A program made the translations under genes and the position numbers. A stretch of DNA of 64,000 nucleotides from Pedobacter sp. HDW13 (GTDB taxonomy: Bacteria; Bacteroidota; Bacteroidia; Sphingobacteriales; Sphingobacteriaceae): assembly GCF_011303555.1 (NCBI RefSeq), contig NZ_CP049868.1, positions 2,170,001 through 2,234,000 on the forward strand. The letters are read 5' to 3'. The notes beneath the pieces were generated by a model, which saw only the letters and a program-made list of their open reading frames with translations, was not told where the DNA came from and searched no databases. Positions 8,764 through 19,198 of the stretch are shown one piece after another; the stretch's first letter is position 1, and each line of letters opens with the position of its first letter.

Positions 8764-11259
8764 TTAATAGCTACAGAAAATAACGTTACCAAAAAGTGTT
8801 TTTCCACCTTCCCAAAAGTTTCTGAAAAGGGGGTCGTTAGCTAGGTAAACCACCTGCCCGCGACCGAAATCCTGCACGCCGATAAGCAGCCCGCTTTTGA
8901 GCTCTTCTTTTGCTTTTTTCCCAACAACTCCTGCCATTAAGCTTTTTTCGTTAACCAGTCCCACATTCCACCCCTTTACAAAGGGCTCGTAGATTTTTCG
9001 ATCGGTTTTTAGGCTGTAGTAGCTTCTTCCAAGCCCATATGAGAAAGGATGACTGGCATCGAGATTAATCTTATAAACCGCACCTGGTATAGTTGTTTCA
9101 AAATCATCCCGGTCTTTATCTTTAAAAAGAAGTTTGTTGGCTTCCTGCTTTTCGTCTTTCTTAACTCCCACTTCCTTCTTTTTAATGTCAAAGCCCTTTT
9201 TATCCAAAAAACTTTCAATGGCATCTTCCATCAAAATCAATTTACCACCTTTATCTAACCAGGCTGTTAAACCATCTCCTATAAAGGAGTCGTAACTGCC
9301 ATCGGGCAAGATGAGTGTATTTACCTTATTAATATCCAGACTGTTAATATCTTTAGCATTAATAATACTGGGTGAGAGGTTTAAATCGTGCTCAATATAA
9401 AACCAAACTTCTCCAAAAGCCAATGAAGAGACTTCCATGCCCGATACAATTGCAATTTTAGGTTGTTTTAACAAAGGATAAACATTTGAGCCAAAATCTT
9501 TGCCTTTTTCCACAAAGCCACTGCTAACAGCCAAAATCGGTTTGTCTAAAGTTTTGGCAACTAAAGTAACTTTATCTTTCAGGCCTTTGGTTATTCTTTC
9601 ATTTTCGGCCCTGAGCACAATTAAGGTCCCGGCCGGATAATCTTTTCCATTTACCGAAAAAGGCTGATCTGCCTGTCTTACTTTAATATTTGCCTTTTGC
9701 AAAGCGATTAACACCTGTGCATCTTCGCTGGTGCCCCAGCTAAACAACCAGGCCAAAGGCTTATCCAATTCATTACTTGCTATTTTAGTTTCTTCGGGTG
9801 CAGAGAACTTACCTTTTATACTTTCCTTGCTTGCGTAAGCTTTTAACCCGAACACATAGGGTAGCGCCCAGGCTGTAATATCGTAGGTATTCGAATCGGT
9901 TACAAAAGTATGCGGCTCTAAAAGCACATTGGCCAGCACCGCGCGCGATTGCTGAACATTAACAACTAGATCGTTACGCCCTAGGGTAAAATTTTCTTCC
10001 TTTTGGGTGTCGTAATCGAAAGCCCGGCCTTGTTTATCTCCTCCAAAAGCAAATTCGATCTTATTTTTAGTCAGTAGCTCGGCAAGTTTATTTAAACGCG
10101 ACAGATTGCCTGCCTTAATGATATAGCTTTTATAAATACCTGGTGCATTAACCAATCCTTGCTGAAAGTATTGCTTATACTCCTCTAAAAGTTTGTTGTG
10201 GTTTAATGCTGTAACTTCAACTGTCGACATCCCCGTTGTAAAATGGTGGGCAATGCGGTCTTTTAAGGTTAGCGTATCGCCATCGTTGGTTACCACCGAT
10301 AAACCCGCCCTGATACCTCCTTGCTCATAAGTCATTCCAATCGATCCATTATATAGCGGATAAGTATCGCCATAAGAAGGGTAAAGCAAATCGAAACGTT
10401 CTTTGGTGAAATATTGCCAGCCTTCTGCATCGAAATACTTGGCATTATTTTTCCCTACCACTACCTGAAAACTTTTTTGCCATGGCGTAATATCCTGGTG
10501 CACAGGCTCTGCGGCCGGTGCAAAATAATAAGGCTCATTGTAGCTTTGCTCATGAAAATCGACATGAACCTGTGGCATCCACTGGTTGTATAAGGCTAAT
10601 CTTTGCTGACTCTCTATTTGAGTTTGCCAGGCCCAATCGCGGTTTAAATCAAAATAGTAATGATTTGGTCTACCCCCCGGCCAAGGTTCAATATGCTCAC
10701 GCGAGGCTGGATCAGAATTGGGTGTTTTTCCGACCACACTGTTAAAATAATTTACGTAACGGTCACGACCATCCGGATTTAAACAGGGATCAATCACCAC
10801 CACAGTATTTTTCAGCCATTCGGTAGCAGGTTTGTTGGTGCCCGATACCAGTGTATACAGCATCTTCATTGATGTTTCGGTAGAGCTCGCCTCGTTACCA
10901 TGTACATTATAACTCAACCAAAGTATAGCTGGTTGGCTGGATAAATCAACATTATTATTGGTTCCGGCTGTCAGTTTTAAGTTATTATTTCTGATTTGTT
11001 CCAACCGGTTTATATTTTCAGGTGTTGAAACAATGGCGACAAGCAGGGGCCTGCCTTCATTTGTTTTGCCGTATTCGATTAGTTTAGTATTTTTCGGAGA
11101 AGCTGCAACAGTTTGCCTGAAATAGTCGGCTACCTTATGGTGTGGGGTAAAATGCGAACCTAGTTCGTAACCTAGAAAATCATCTGGAGTTTTAAGCTGG
11201 GCCCGTACTAATAAAACAGAACTCAGCGAGATCAGGAAGAACGTTAACAGTCTTTTCAT
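8764..11259 (-). CDS. Secreted M14-family zinc carboxypeptidase with C-terminal glutamine-amidotransferase-like region
   Basis: The 831-residue protein has a signal peptide (MKRLLTFFLISLSSVLLVRAQ) and a peptidase M14 domain. Visible active-site features are the zinc motif HGNE (His120, Glu123), a DLNRDW segment with the substrate Arg near 207, a third zinc ligand in VDFHEQ (His236) and a likely catalytic Glu312 in TYEQGG. The last 350 or so residues have the alternating strand/helix look of the GATase-1-like domain often attached to such large M14 enzymes. It is probably periplasmic or on the cell surface, trimming peptides. It is transcribed towards the susCD operon with a gap of about 180 bases that holds the operon's own promoter. 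Confidence 0.9.
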   Translation of the reverse strand: MKRLLTFFLISLSSVLLVRAQLKTPDDFLGYELGSHFTPHHKVADYFRQTVAASPKNTKLIEYGKTNEGRPLLVAIVSTPENINRLEQIRNNNLKLTAGTNNNVDLSSQPAILWLSYNVHGNEASSTETSMKMLYTLVSGTNKPATEWLKNTVVVIDPCLNPDGRDRYVNYFNSVVGKTPNSDPASREHIEPWPGGRPNHYYFDLNRDWAWQTQIESQQRLALYNQWMPQVHVDFHEQSYNEPYYFAPAAEPVHQDITPWQKSFQVVVGKNNAKYFDAEGWQYFTKERFDLLYPSYGDTYPLYNGSIGMTYEQGGIRAGLSVVTNDGDTLTLKDRIAHHFTTGMSTVEVTALNHNKLLEEYKQYFQQGLVNAPGIYKSYIIKAGNLSRLNKLAELLTKNKIEFAFGGDKQGRAFDYDTQKEENFTLGRNDLVVNVQQSRAVLANVLLEPHTFVTDSNTYDITAWALPYVFGLKAYASKESIKGKFSAPEETKIASNELDKPLAWLFSWGTSEDAQVLIALQKANIKVRQADQPFSVNGKDYPAGTLIVLRAENERITKGLKDKVTLVAKTLDKPILAVSSGFVEKGKDFGSNVYPLLKQPKIAIVSGMEVSSLAFGEVWFYIEHDLNLSPSIINAKDINSLDINKVNTLILPDGSYDSFIGDGLTAWLDKGGKLILMEDAIESFLDKKGFDIKKKEVGVKKDEKQEANKLLFKDKDRDDFETTIPGAVYKINLDASHPFSYGLGRSYYSLKTDRKIYEPFVKGWNVGLVNEKSLMAGVVGKKAKEELKSGLLIGVQDFGRGQVVYLANDPLFRNFWEGGKTLFGNVIFCSY

Positions 11260-11342
11260 GCGAAAATAATTTTACCTAATGTACTAATTTTGTTTTTTGT
11301 TGTTGCTAAAGCTTAATTTTACATCACATTTTTTACGACCAC

Positions 11343-12644
11343 ATGATCACAACCGAAAAGCTATACGACCACTACCTTAAAAACCCTGTTATTTCTACCG
11401 ATACGAGAAACATTACTCCCGGTTGTATATTTTTTGCGTTGAAAGGTGATCTTTTTAATGCAAACGAATTTGCGCATCAAGCCATAGAAAAGGGAGCAGC
11501 TTACGCAGTAATTGATGAGGAAAAATATGCAGGTAATGCAAAATGCTTACTGGTAGATGACGTTTTAGGCGCTTTACAGGATTTGGCCTGCCATCACCGC
11601 CAGCAACTTAACATCCCCGTTATCGGCTTAACCGGCAGTAATGGCAAAACCACCAGTAAAGAACTAGTAAACGCGGTTTTGGCTGAACGTTATAAAACTT
11701 TTGCCACTTTTGGCAACCTCAATAATCACATTGGTGTTCCTTTGTCTATCTTATCTATTGCTGCTGATGTACAGATTGCTGTGATAGAAATGGGCGCTAA
11801 CCACCAGAAAGAAATTGAACTGCTTTGCACCATTGCCAAACCCACTCATGGCATCATAACCAATGTTGGGATGGCACATTTAGATGGCTTTGGTGGTTTT
11901 GAGGGAGTAAAAAAAGGAAAAGCCGAGCTTTATGCTTACTTGAAAGCGAACAATGGTTACACTTTCATCAACCGGAATAATCCCTATCTGCTCGAAATGA
12001 GTGCTAATGCAGGCCTAAATAAGCTTATTTATTATGGAACCGAAAATGGTAATACCATTAAAGGAGCGCTAAAAAGCAGTGATCCTTTTATTGAGGTAGC
12101 ATGGACAAACCACGAAGCTGAATCGTCGGTTAAAACCAATTTAACGGGCAGTTACAATTTCGAGAACATACTTGCAGCCATCTGTATTGGCGATTTCTTT
12201 GACATGAATCCTGAAGAAATTAACACAGGTTTAGCCAACTACCAACCTAAAAACAACCGTTCGCAATTAACAAAAACGGAAAAAAACACCGTAATCTGCG
12301 ATTTTTACAATGCAAACCCAAGCAGTATGACTGCTGCTTTAAATAATATTGCTGTTTTATCGGCTGCAAAAAAAACCGCTATTTTAGGGGATATGTTTGA
12401 GCTTGGCCCCGAATCTCCGGCCCAGCATCAACTAATTGTTAGCCAGGCACAAGAAAGCGGATTAGACCAGGTGATTTTTATCGGTAAATACTTCTACGCA
12501 TTTAAAGATGAGGTTAATGCGCTGTTTTTCGAAACACCATCAGAAGCCGCAGATTACTTGCAGCAAAACCCTATTCAGGATCATTTGCTATTGCTAAAAG
12601 GATCGAGGGGAATGAAACTGGAAAATTTGTTGCAATATATTTAG
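11343..12644 (+). CDS. murF: UDP-N-acetylmuramoyl-tripeptide--D-alanyl-D-alanine ligase
   Basis: This 433-residue cytoplasmic Mur ligase adds D-Ala-D-Ala to the UDP-MurNAc-tripeptide in peptidoglycan precursor synthesis. It has the N-terminal MurF substrate-binding fold (STDTRNITPGCIFFALKG, about 18-35), the ATP loop GLTGSNGKTT (95-104), the central EMGANHQKEI motif and a C-terminal ligase domain with DFYNANPSS and LGDMFELG motifs typical of MurF rather than MurC, D or E. The ATG at 11343 matches the usual MurF start. It stands alone on the plus strand, divergent from the carboxypeptidase and convergent with gldH, and not in a division/cell-wall cluster. Confidence 0.95.
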   Translation: MITTEKLYDHYLKNPVISTDTRNITPGCIFFALKGDLFNANEFAHQAIEKGAAYAVIDEEKYAGNAKCLLVDDVLGALQDLACHHRQQLNIPVIGLTGSNGKTTSKELVNAVLAERYKTFATFGNLNNHIGVPLSILSIAADVQIAVIEMGANHQKEIELLCTIAKPTHGIITNVGMAHLDGFGGFEGVKKGKAELYAYLKANNGYTFINRNNPYLLEMSANAGLNKLIYYGTENGNTIKGALKSSDPFIEVAWTNHEAESSVKTNLTGSYNFENILAAICIGDFFDMNPEEINTGLANYQPKNNRSQLTKTEKNTVICDFYNANPSSMTAALNNIAVLSAAKKTAILGDMFELGPESPAQHQLIVSQAQESGLDQVIFIGKYFYAFKDEVNALFFETPSEAADYLQQNPIQDHLLLLKGSRGMKLENLLQYI

Positions 12645-12682
12645 CGATTCCTTGTGCATAGCACTATTCGCTTTGCTTCCTG

Positions 12683-13177
12683 TTATTGCGCTTGCTCAAT
12701 GGCAAGGCCCACATCGCTCACTTCAAGCAGTGGGTTATCGCGCATGTTCTGCTCAATTTCAATATCGAATTTCCCGTTGCGGGGAAAATGATAGTTGGTA
12801 AGCATGGGCAGGGTATAGCTAAACAGATTACCTGATCCGCTTCCCAACCATTCGCCATCATTTTTGGCTAACTTATATTGGTAGCGTCTGGTTACCATTT
12901 GTTTCCCGTCTTTAAAGTGTGCCAGGATAAAAATATTGGCATACTTATAATCAGCAGTATGCCTTAATTTGAAGTAAATATTATAACCTTTGGTATAATC
13001 CTTAATCTCAAATGGTGTAGAAATGTGGTTACGGTAAGTCCATCGCCGATCGGCCAATTCAACATTACTGTCGATAACACTACTACTGGTACAGCTAGCC
13101 AATAACGATACCATTACACAAAAACCGAAAACCAGCAGGTTTATTTTATTCGGCAGCAGGTTTATTTTCTGAACCAT
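12683..13177 (-). CDS. gldH: Gliding-motility lipoprotein GldH
   Basis: I place the start at the ATG at 13177, giving 164 residues with a lipoprotein signal ending in LLASC (Cys29). The open frame extends further upstream to 13516, but that part lies inside the low-complexity tail of ricT and is a shadow. The mature part (SSVIDSNVELADRRW... and YNIYFKLRHT) matches GldH of Bacteroidota. GldH is needed for gliding in Flavobacterium and for the type IX secretion pathway there. It is also kept in many non-gliding species. It overlaps the end of ricT by 32 bases, so the two are probably translated from one mRNA. Confidence 0.88.
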   Translation of the reverse strand: MVQKINLLPNKINLLVFGFCVMVSLLASCTSSSVIDSNVELADRRWTYRNHISTPFEIKDYTKGYNIYFKLRHTADYKYANIFILAHFKDGKQMVTRRYQYKLAKNDGEWLGSGSGNLFSYTLPMLTNYHFPRNGKFDIEIEQNMRDNPLLEVSDVGLAIEQAQ

Positions 13178-14687
13178 TGTTATTGTTTCGGCGATTATTA
13201 TTTTTCCTACGGTTATTTCTGCTTTTATTTTTGCTCTGTTCTGTCTTTTCACCCTGCACAGCACTTCCTTCGGCTTTAACAACGGGCTTCTGCCCCTGAG
13301 GCTGTTGCGGTTGTTTAGGTTTATTGCTTTGAGGTTTAGGTCCGTTAACATGCGCAGGTTTTGGTACGGCCTGCTGCTGACCTTTTGGTCCAGCGTTTTG
13401 TTGCTGTTTCTGGTTTTGCTGTGGTTTTCCGCCCTGTTGTGATTTCTGACCACCCTGCTGAGGTTGAGGCTTACTGTTTGGCTGAGCATTTTTCTCGCCG
13501 GCAGGTACTCTGTCACGGTTATTTTTCTGGTTATTGCGGTTGTTTTTCTGATTATTGTTTCGGTTCTGGTTGTTTTTACCCCGCGAACGCTCGTCTAAAC
13601 GGGTTAAACTATCCTGACCAACTACATTTTCATAATCGAAAGATTTTTCTACCACTACCGGAGCTGCAATCTGAACAGCGTCTTCTTTCAGGTTCGGCGC
13701 TTTTTTGCCGGCCTTGTTCATAGCCATGATTTCTTTTACACGAGTAGCTTTAACCGGAATCCAGTTTTCATCGCCCTGGTAACTAAACCACATTATTTTT
13801 TTAAAAATATCGGTTTTCTGATGGCGGGCATAACCTGCTTCAGTATCTAAATTCTCAATTCTATCCGGAATATCTTTTAAGGCATCTAAATAGGTATCGA
13901 GCTCGTAGTTTAAACAACATTTTAACTTACCACACTGGCCGGCAAGCTTTAAGGTATTAAGCGAAAGGTTTTGGTAACGTGCCGCAGCGGTAGAAACCGT
14001 TTTAAAATTGGTTAACCAGGTAGAGCAGCAAAGTTCGCGGCCACAAGAACCTATCCCACCTAAACGGCCAGCTTCCTGGCGCATTCCAATCTGGCGCATT
14101 TCGATACGGATACGGAAACTTTCGGCCATTTTCTTAATTAGCTCACGAAAATCCACACGGCCATCGGCAGTATAAAAAAACGTTGCCTTGGTTTTATCAG
14201 CCTGATAGTCTACATCGCTAATTTTCATTTGCAAACGAAGATCTAACGCCAGTTTACGGGCTTTGTGCATGGTTTCCCATTCCATTCCCTTTGCGGCATT
14301 CCATTTTTCTACATCTGCTTCGGTAGCCTTACGGTAAATTTTCTTAACTACCTGATCGATTGAAGTTTTGCGCCGCTTCATCTGTATGCGTACGAGTTCG
14401 CCGGTAAGCGAAACATGCCCTACATCGAAACCTCCGGTTGGTCCTTCAACGGCAACCAGTTCGCCAATTTCAAGGTAAATATTATCGCTGTTTAAGAAAA
14501 ATTCTTTACGAGAGCCTTTAAATTTGATTTCGGTAACCTGAAAAGGTTTATAATTAGCAGGCATATCCAAATTAGATAGCCAATCGTGTACTTCCATTGT
14601 TTGGCAACCACCGGTGCCGCATGAGCCATTACTCTTGCATCCATTAGGGGTGCAACCACCACCTGTTGAACAACTTCCACATCCCAT
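13146..14687 (-). CDS. ricT: RicT (YaaT)/PSP1-domain protein with cysteine-rich N-terminus
   Basis: The natural start is the ATG at 14687, giving 513 residues. The first 28 residues hold six cysteines (CGSC..GGC....C...). A PSP1/RicT core follows, with the paired-cysteine motifs SCGRELCCS and GQCGKLKCC, which in Bacillus RicT take part in iron-sulfur cluster binding. The last 150 residues are a disordered, Asn/Gln/Lys-rich tail ending in basic RRKNNNRRNNN sequence, possibly RNA-binding. In Bacillus, RicT works with RicA and RicF to modulate RNase Y and phosphorelays. The role in Bacteroidota is not established. The gene sits directly downstream of holB in the same reading frame with no stop between them. 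Confidence 0.88.
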   Translation of the reverse strand: MGCGSCSTGGGCTPNGCKSNGSCGTGGCQTMEVHDWLSNLDMPANYKPFQVTEIKFKGSRKEFFLNSDNIYLEIGELVAVEGPTGGFDVGHVSLTGELVRIQMKRRKTSIDQVVKKIYRKATEADVEKWNAAKGMEWETMHKARKLALDLRLQMKISDVDYQADKTKATFFYTADGRVDFRELIKKMAESFRIRIEMRQIGMRQEAGRLGGIGSCGRELCCSTWLTNFKTVSTAAARYQNLSLNTLKLAGQCGKLKCCLNYELDTYLDALKDIPDRIENLDTEAGYARHQKTDIFKKIMWFSYQGDENWIPVKATRVKEIMAMNKAGKKAPNLKEDAVQIAAPVVVEKSFDYENVVGQDSLTRLDERSRGKNNQNRNNNQKNNRNNQKNNRDRVPAGEKNAQPNSKPQPQQGGQKSQQGGKPQQNQKQQQNAGPKGQQQAVPKPAHVNGPKPQSNKPKQPQQPQGQKPVVKAEGSAVQGEKTEQSKNKSRNNRRKNNNRRNNNNGSENKPAAE

Positions 14688-15836
14688 ATTAATTGTATAT
14701 ATATTGAGTCCCCGCGGGAGCGTTTTAAACTTGATAATTTTTACCAGTTGTAAAGATACATCTAAAAACAGAATTTTAGGGTTTGCATTTCTTTCAATGT
14801 GGTAATGTGCCTTTTCCAATTCGCCAATTATAGCCTCGGCCATAGGCAAGGTAAGTACGTGCATACTTAATTTTTTTGCCGTTTCGAAGGTTAAGGGAGG
14901 TAATTTCACCAGTTCTTCGGCCCCACTTAAAATTAAACAACACTCGCGTAAATAATTTACCCCGTACTTTAAAAAATTCTTTTGGTTTTCGCGGCCCCAT
15001 TTGGCTGCCTCATCTGTAAAGTTAATCAGATCAGGCACTTTATTACCAAAACCCATTCTTAACCAGGCGGTAAATGTACCCGAGCTATCGTTCTGCGTAT
15101 CGGCTGCCAGTGCCTTGGCCTCAATTAAATTCCCATCGGCCAAAAAAGAATAATCAGTAGCCTGATGTTCGGTTAAACCGCTGGTATTTAGCAAATATCC
15201 GGTAACTTCTTCTGAGGTAAGTTTGGGTATTTTAACGATCTGTGTTCTCGATAAAATGGTTGTTAAAATCTGGTCCTGACTTTGGGCAATCAGAATGAAA
15301 AGCGTATTTGCAGGTGGTTCTTCAATCAGTTTTAACAAAGCATTGCCTGCTTTATCCAGATACTCGGGCAACCACATAATTAGAACTTTAGTTTCGGCCT
15401 CAAAAGCTTTAAAACTCAGTTTTTTAATAATATCGTGGCATTCGGCAATGTTAATGTTGGCTTGTTTATTGGCGGCATCCAGTTTGGAACGCCAGATATC
15501 CATATCAAAATAAGGATCGCCTAAAACCATGTTTCGCCATTCATCCAATACATCAACAGCAGTTTTTACACTGGCCGAGGCAAAGAAGGGATAAGAAAAA
15601 TGAAGATCGGGGTGAATTAACCGCTCGTATTTTCTACAACTCGAGCATTCGCCGCAACTATCGTTTTCTCTTTTATCCAAACAATTGATGTATTGCGCAT
15701 AGGCAATTGCCAGTGGCACAGCGCCAGAACCCGCAGGTGACAAAAAAAGCTGCGCATGGCTAATGCGGTTTTCCTTAACCGTTTGCACCAATTGTTGCTT
15801 TACTCTTTCCTGTCCTATGATTTCTTTAAACTGCAT
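14688..15836 (-). CDS. holB: DNA polymerase III delta' subunit (no stop before ricT)
   Basis: From the ATG at 15836 (an in-frame upstream Met at 15887 would add 17 residues not typical of the family) the frame gives 383 residues before reaching the ricT ATG. It has the clamp-loader delta' features: IIGQERVKQQL at the N-terminus, a degenerate phosphate loop (SPAGSGAVPL, lacking GKT, as expected for delta'), a zinc module with Cys52, Cys61, Cys64 and Cys67, and the LLKLIEEPP motif with a following SRTQ sensor-like segment. It helps load the sliding clamp. There is no stop codon between this gene and ricT. One more T in the T run at 14727-14729 (minus-strand sense) would create a stop right after LQLVKIIKF, a natural-looking end. 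Confidence 0.88.
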
Positions 15837-16093
15837 TTGGTGCAAAATAAGAAATAGATATGAGATTCTTACATTAGTAGGCTTCATCTTCTTTTACCGC
15901 CATTCTTTTTTAGATTGTAAAGACATTCAAATCTGCTGTTGTAACAATATCAGTTCAACATTGGCGAAAAGTGTTTTTTGCATATTTTCAAAACCGCTTT
16001 CAAATTTAATTTTAGATTAATTTCTTATCTGTTAGCAGATTATCCTATTTGTTAGGACAGATTAATATATTTACCCAACTAACGATAAACTAA

Positions 16094-18510
16094 ATGACTT
16101 TCTCTAAATACATACTGCTGCTCGGCCTGAGCATTTATTCCGTTTTCGGCTATGGCCAGGGTAAGACCGTTAAAATTATTGTGCTTAACCAAAAAGGGCA
16201 GGGTATAGAAAATGCCACCGTGCAACTTCTTGCCGCACCGAACCAAGCTTTAGTTAAGGCAGCAATAACCGATAAGAACGGCATTGCTAATTTTACCGAG
16301 CCAGCAGCCGGAGCATATGTTTTTAGCGCAAGTGCAATTGGGCATAGCATACAAAAAACTGTTTCGCTTTTATCGCCCTTTACCAATAAAAACATCACCA
16401 TCAACTTACCGGCGGCCGAAAAAAGCCTGGGCGATGTAATCGTGCAGGGTAAAAAGCAGTTTATACAGCATGTTCAGGGAAAAACCATAGTAAATGTCGA
16501 TGCCGCTGTTACCAACACAGGCACAACAGTGTTGGAAGTATTGGAGAAATCGCCGGGCGTTATTGTAGATAAAAACGGAGGGGTTAGCCTGCAAGGCAAA
16601 GCAGGCGTACTGGTACTGATTGACGATAAGCAAACCTTTTTATCGGGAACTGAGCTGAGCAATTTACTGGGAAGCATGAGTTCTTCACAGGTAAACCAGA
16701 TCGAACTGATTACCAACCCTCAGCAAAATATGATGCCAGTGGAAACGCCGGAATTATTAACATTAAAACCAAAAAGAACAGACAGGAAGGCTTTAACGGC
16801 TCCATAATTACCGCTTTCGGACAAGGAAAATACTATAAAAACAACAATAGTTTATTGCTTAATTACCGCAAAGGCCGCATCAATACCTTTGCCAATTACG
16901 GTGTTAACTTAAGTAAGAACTTTACCGATATTTATGCCTATCGTCAATATTTTGGGACAAATGTTTCGGTTAGCCCATTTTTAGATCAGTCCTCTTCTTT
17001 CCAGTCAAAAAACAGTGGCCATTTGTTAAAAACAGGGCTCGATTACTATGTTTCTGATAAAACAACCATTGGCTTAACCTTAACGGGCAATTTAGGCAAA
17101 CGCAATGGCCGGAGTGAGGCTATCGCCACCTGGAAAGGTAATTCGGGCAATATAGACTCAGCCATCGGCACTTACAGCACAACCAATTTCAAACTCAAAA
17201 ACGGCGCTGTTAATGTAAATTTAAGACAGATTTTAAGCAAAACACAAGATCTTGCCATTGATTTAGATGCCTTAAAATATGATATAACTAACGATCAGGT
17301 TTTCACCAATAAATTACTGGCTGCCGGCGGATACGTTAAGGGCTCGGTGGCGCAGATCCCATCAACCCTGAAAATATTATCGGCAAAAGCCGATTACACT
17401 ATCCGTTTCGGCAAAAACCATAAGCTCGAATCGGGTTTTAAATCATCCAGCATCAGTACCGATAACATTGCTGCCTATCAGCTTTTTAATGGGAGCAACC
17501 TTTCGGAAGACCTAAACAAAAGCAATCATTTTTTATACAAAGAAGATATCAATGCGCTGTACAGCAGTTTTGAAAGTAAGTTTGGAAAATTTAATGCACA
17601 GACTGGCATACGCTACGAAAACACCCATTACGATGCCAACCAACTGGGCAACAGCATTCGCAGGGATTCTGCATTTTCTAAAAATTACAGCAACCTTTTC
17701 CCATCGGGCTATATCAGTTATGCAGCAGATACTGCCAACACTTTTAGCTTAACTGCAGGCCGCAGGATCGATCGGCCGGCCTATCAGAAATTAAATCCTT
17801 TTGTTTTCATTATCAATAAATACACTTACCAGCGTGGTAACCCCTTCTTTTTACCTCAGTACAGCTGGAATTTGGAATTAACGCATCAGTTTAAGCAACT
17901 TTTAACCACAACCTTATCTTATAGCGTAATCAAAAATTATTTCTCGCAGCTTTTCCTGTCAGAAGGAACCGATATTTTAGTGTACACAGAGGGCAATGTT
18001 GGCAGGATGCACAATTTAGGCTTATCTGTTTCTTTGCAGGTTTCGCCATTTAGCTGGTGGTCGTTAAATGCGCAAAGTACTTTTAATTATAAGCAGTTAA
18101 AGGGCTATCAAAATGTCAATTATGCTTCGTCGGTTAACCAGTTGCAATCGAGTATAAATAATCAGTTTACCATAAACAAAGGTTTGAGCGCCGAAATTTC
18201 TGGTTTTTATATTACCAGGGCGCGCAACGACCTTCAGGAATTATTATATCCAACAGGGCAACTATCGGCAGGCCTGTCGCAAAGCTTATTTAAAGGGAAG
18301 GGGAGCTTAAAACTTAGTGCCAGAGATATTTTTTACACTCAGGCCATGGAAGGCTTAACCGATTTTCCCGCAGCAAGCGAATATTTTATCCTCACCAGAG
18401 ATAGCCGGGTAGTTAATCTGGCCTTTACTTACCGTTTTGGCAAACCTTTAAAAGCCTCTAAAAGATCGGCCGGCGGCGCAGCCGATGAAATTAACAGGGC
18501 AGGGACTTAG
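16094..18510 (+). pseudogene. TonB-dependent/outer-membrane beta-barrel receptor (OMP_b-brl_3 type), frameshifted in an A run
   Basis: Two adjacent frames make one protein. The first (16094-16807) has a signal peptide, a carboxypeptidase-regulatory-like domain and a plug domain (KTIVNVDAAVTNTGTTVLEV...). The second carries the DASGNAGIINIKTKK motif and a beta-barrel ending in LAFTYRFGKPL with a short basic tail. The switch falls in a four-A run at 16725-16728. One more A would give NPQQKYDASGNAG, the consensus form, and a continuous protein of about 805 residues. As written, the gene makes only the plug part. The ligand is unknown. The cause may be a read error or a real mutation. Confidence 0.85.
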
Positions 18511-18513
18511 TTG

Positions 18514-18585
18514 GGAGGTTAGGAGTTTTCAGTTGGCAATTTTCAATTTCATCAAATAGTCACAGTTAAACAGTTAACCAATAAA
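18514..18585 (+). repeat. Intergenic repeat, CAGTTGGCA/CAGTTAACC family
   Basis: The stretch contains TTTTCAGTTGGCAATTTTCAA followed by CAGTTAAACAGTTAACC. Similar words recur in other intergenic regions of this window (near 19840, 20594, 41695, 49330 and 51540). Nothing else is recognisable in the 264-base gap before ruvX apart from its promoter. Confidence 0.5.
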
Positions 18586-18703
18586 AAAGCAGATTAAACG
18601 ATATTTATATGAAAGTTTGCCACCTTGGGTGGCACCAAATCAAAGTAAAAAAGCTAACCGGTAAACTAGCTTAGCGCCCCAAAACCCATTTCGCAAAAAA
18701 CAC

Positions 18704-18711
18704 TACCTTTG
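18704..18711 (+). promoter_or_regulatory. Probable -7 promoter element of ruvX
   Basis: TACCTTTG matches TAnnTTTG exactly, 63 bases upstream of the ruvX start codon. No clear -33 TTG lies at the normal distance. Confidence 0.45.
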
Positions 18712-18774
18712 GACTTTTAAATTTTACAGGCGAGCGTAATACGCTACGCCAAACACCTAACGCCAAGCAAGATT

Positions 18775-19191
18775 ATGGCCCGAATTTTAGCTTTTGATTA
18801 CGGTACCAAACGTATCGGCATTGCAGTAACCGATCCTTTGCAGATTATTGCTACCGGCCTGGATACCATCCACCCAAAAGATGTGATTGAGTACGTTAAA
18901 AAATATATGCTTACCGAACAGGTTGAAGCCTTTGTAATTGGCGATCCGAAACAAATGGACGGATCTCCTTCTGATTCGGCGCAACATGTAAAGGGCTTTG
19001 CTACCTTGTTAAAAAAATCATTTCCCGATATCCCAAGGCATTGGGTTGATGAGCGCTTTACCTCTAAAATGGCACATCAAGCCATTATGCAAAGCGGCCT
19101 GAAAAAGCAAGACCGTCGCGATAAAGAAAGGGTAGATACCATTGCCGCAACCATTATTCTACAATATTTTATGGAAACCAACCGTTTATAA
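18775..19191 (+). CDS. ruvX: RuvX/YqgF-type Holliday junction resolvase-like nuclease
   Basis: This is a 138-residue protein of the usual YqgF length. It shows the RNase H-like fold signature: [14 protein letters not shown] near the N-terminus with the first acidic residue, the GDPKQMDG segment (the family normally has G-P), the VDERFTS motif around residue 92 and a C-terminal [12 protein letters not shown] with the last acidic residue. Family members take part in 16S rRNA 5'-end maturation and may act on recombination intermediates. It is followed 7 bases later by the O-methyltransferase gene, so the two form an operon. Confidence 0.92.
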   Translation: MARILAFDYGTKRIGIAVTDPLQIIATGLDTIHPKDVIEYVKKYMLTEQVEAFVIGDPKQMDGSPSDSAQHVKGFATLLKKSFPDIPRHWVDERFTSKMAHQAIMQSGLKKQDRRDKERVDTIAATIILQYFMETNRL

Positions 19192-19198
19192 CCAACAA

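Noticed and set aside
13178..13516. Upstream extension of the gldH reading frame, which would give 277 residues
   Set aside because: It lies in the low-complexity 3' end of ricT in another frame; the Met at 13177 is followed by a standard lipoprotein signal.
13361..13723. 120-residue open frame antisense to the ricT tail
   Set aside because: It arises from repetitive Gln/Asn codons; no independent start signals or domain.
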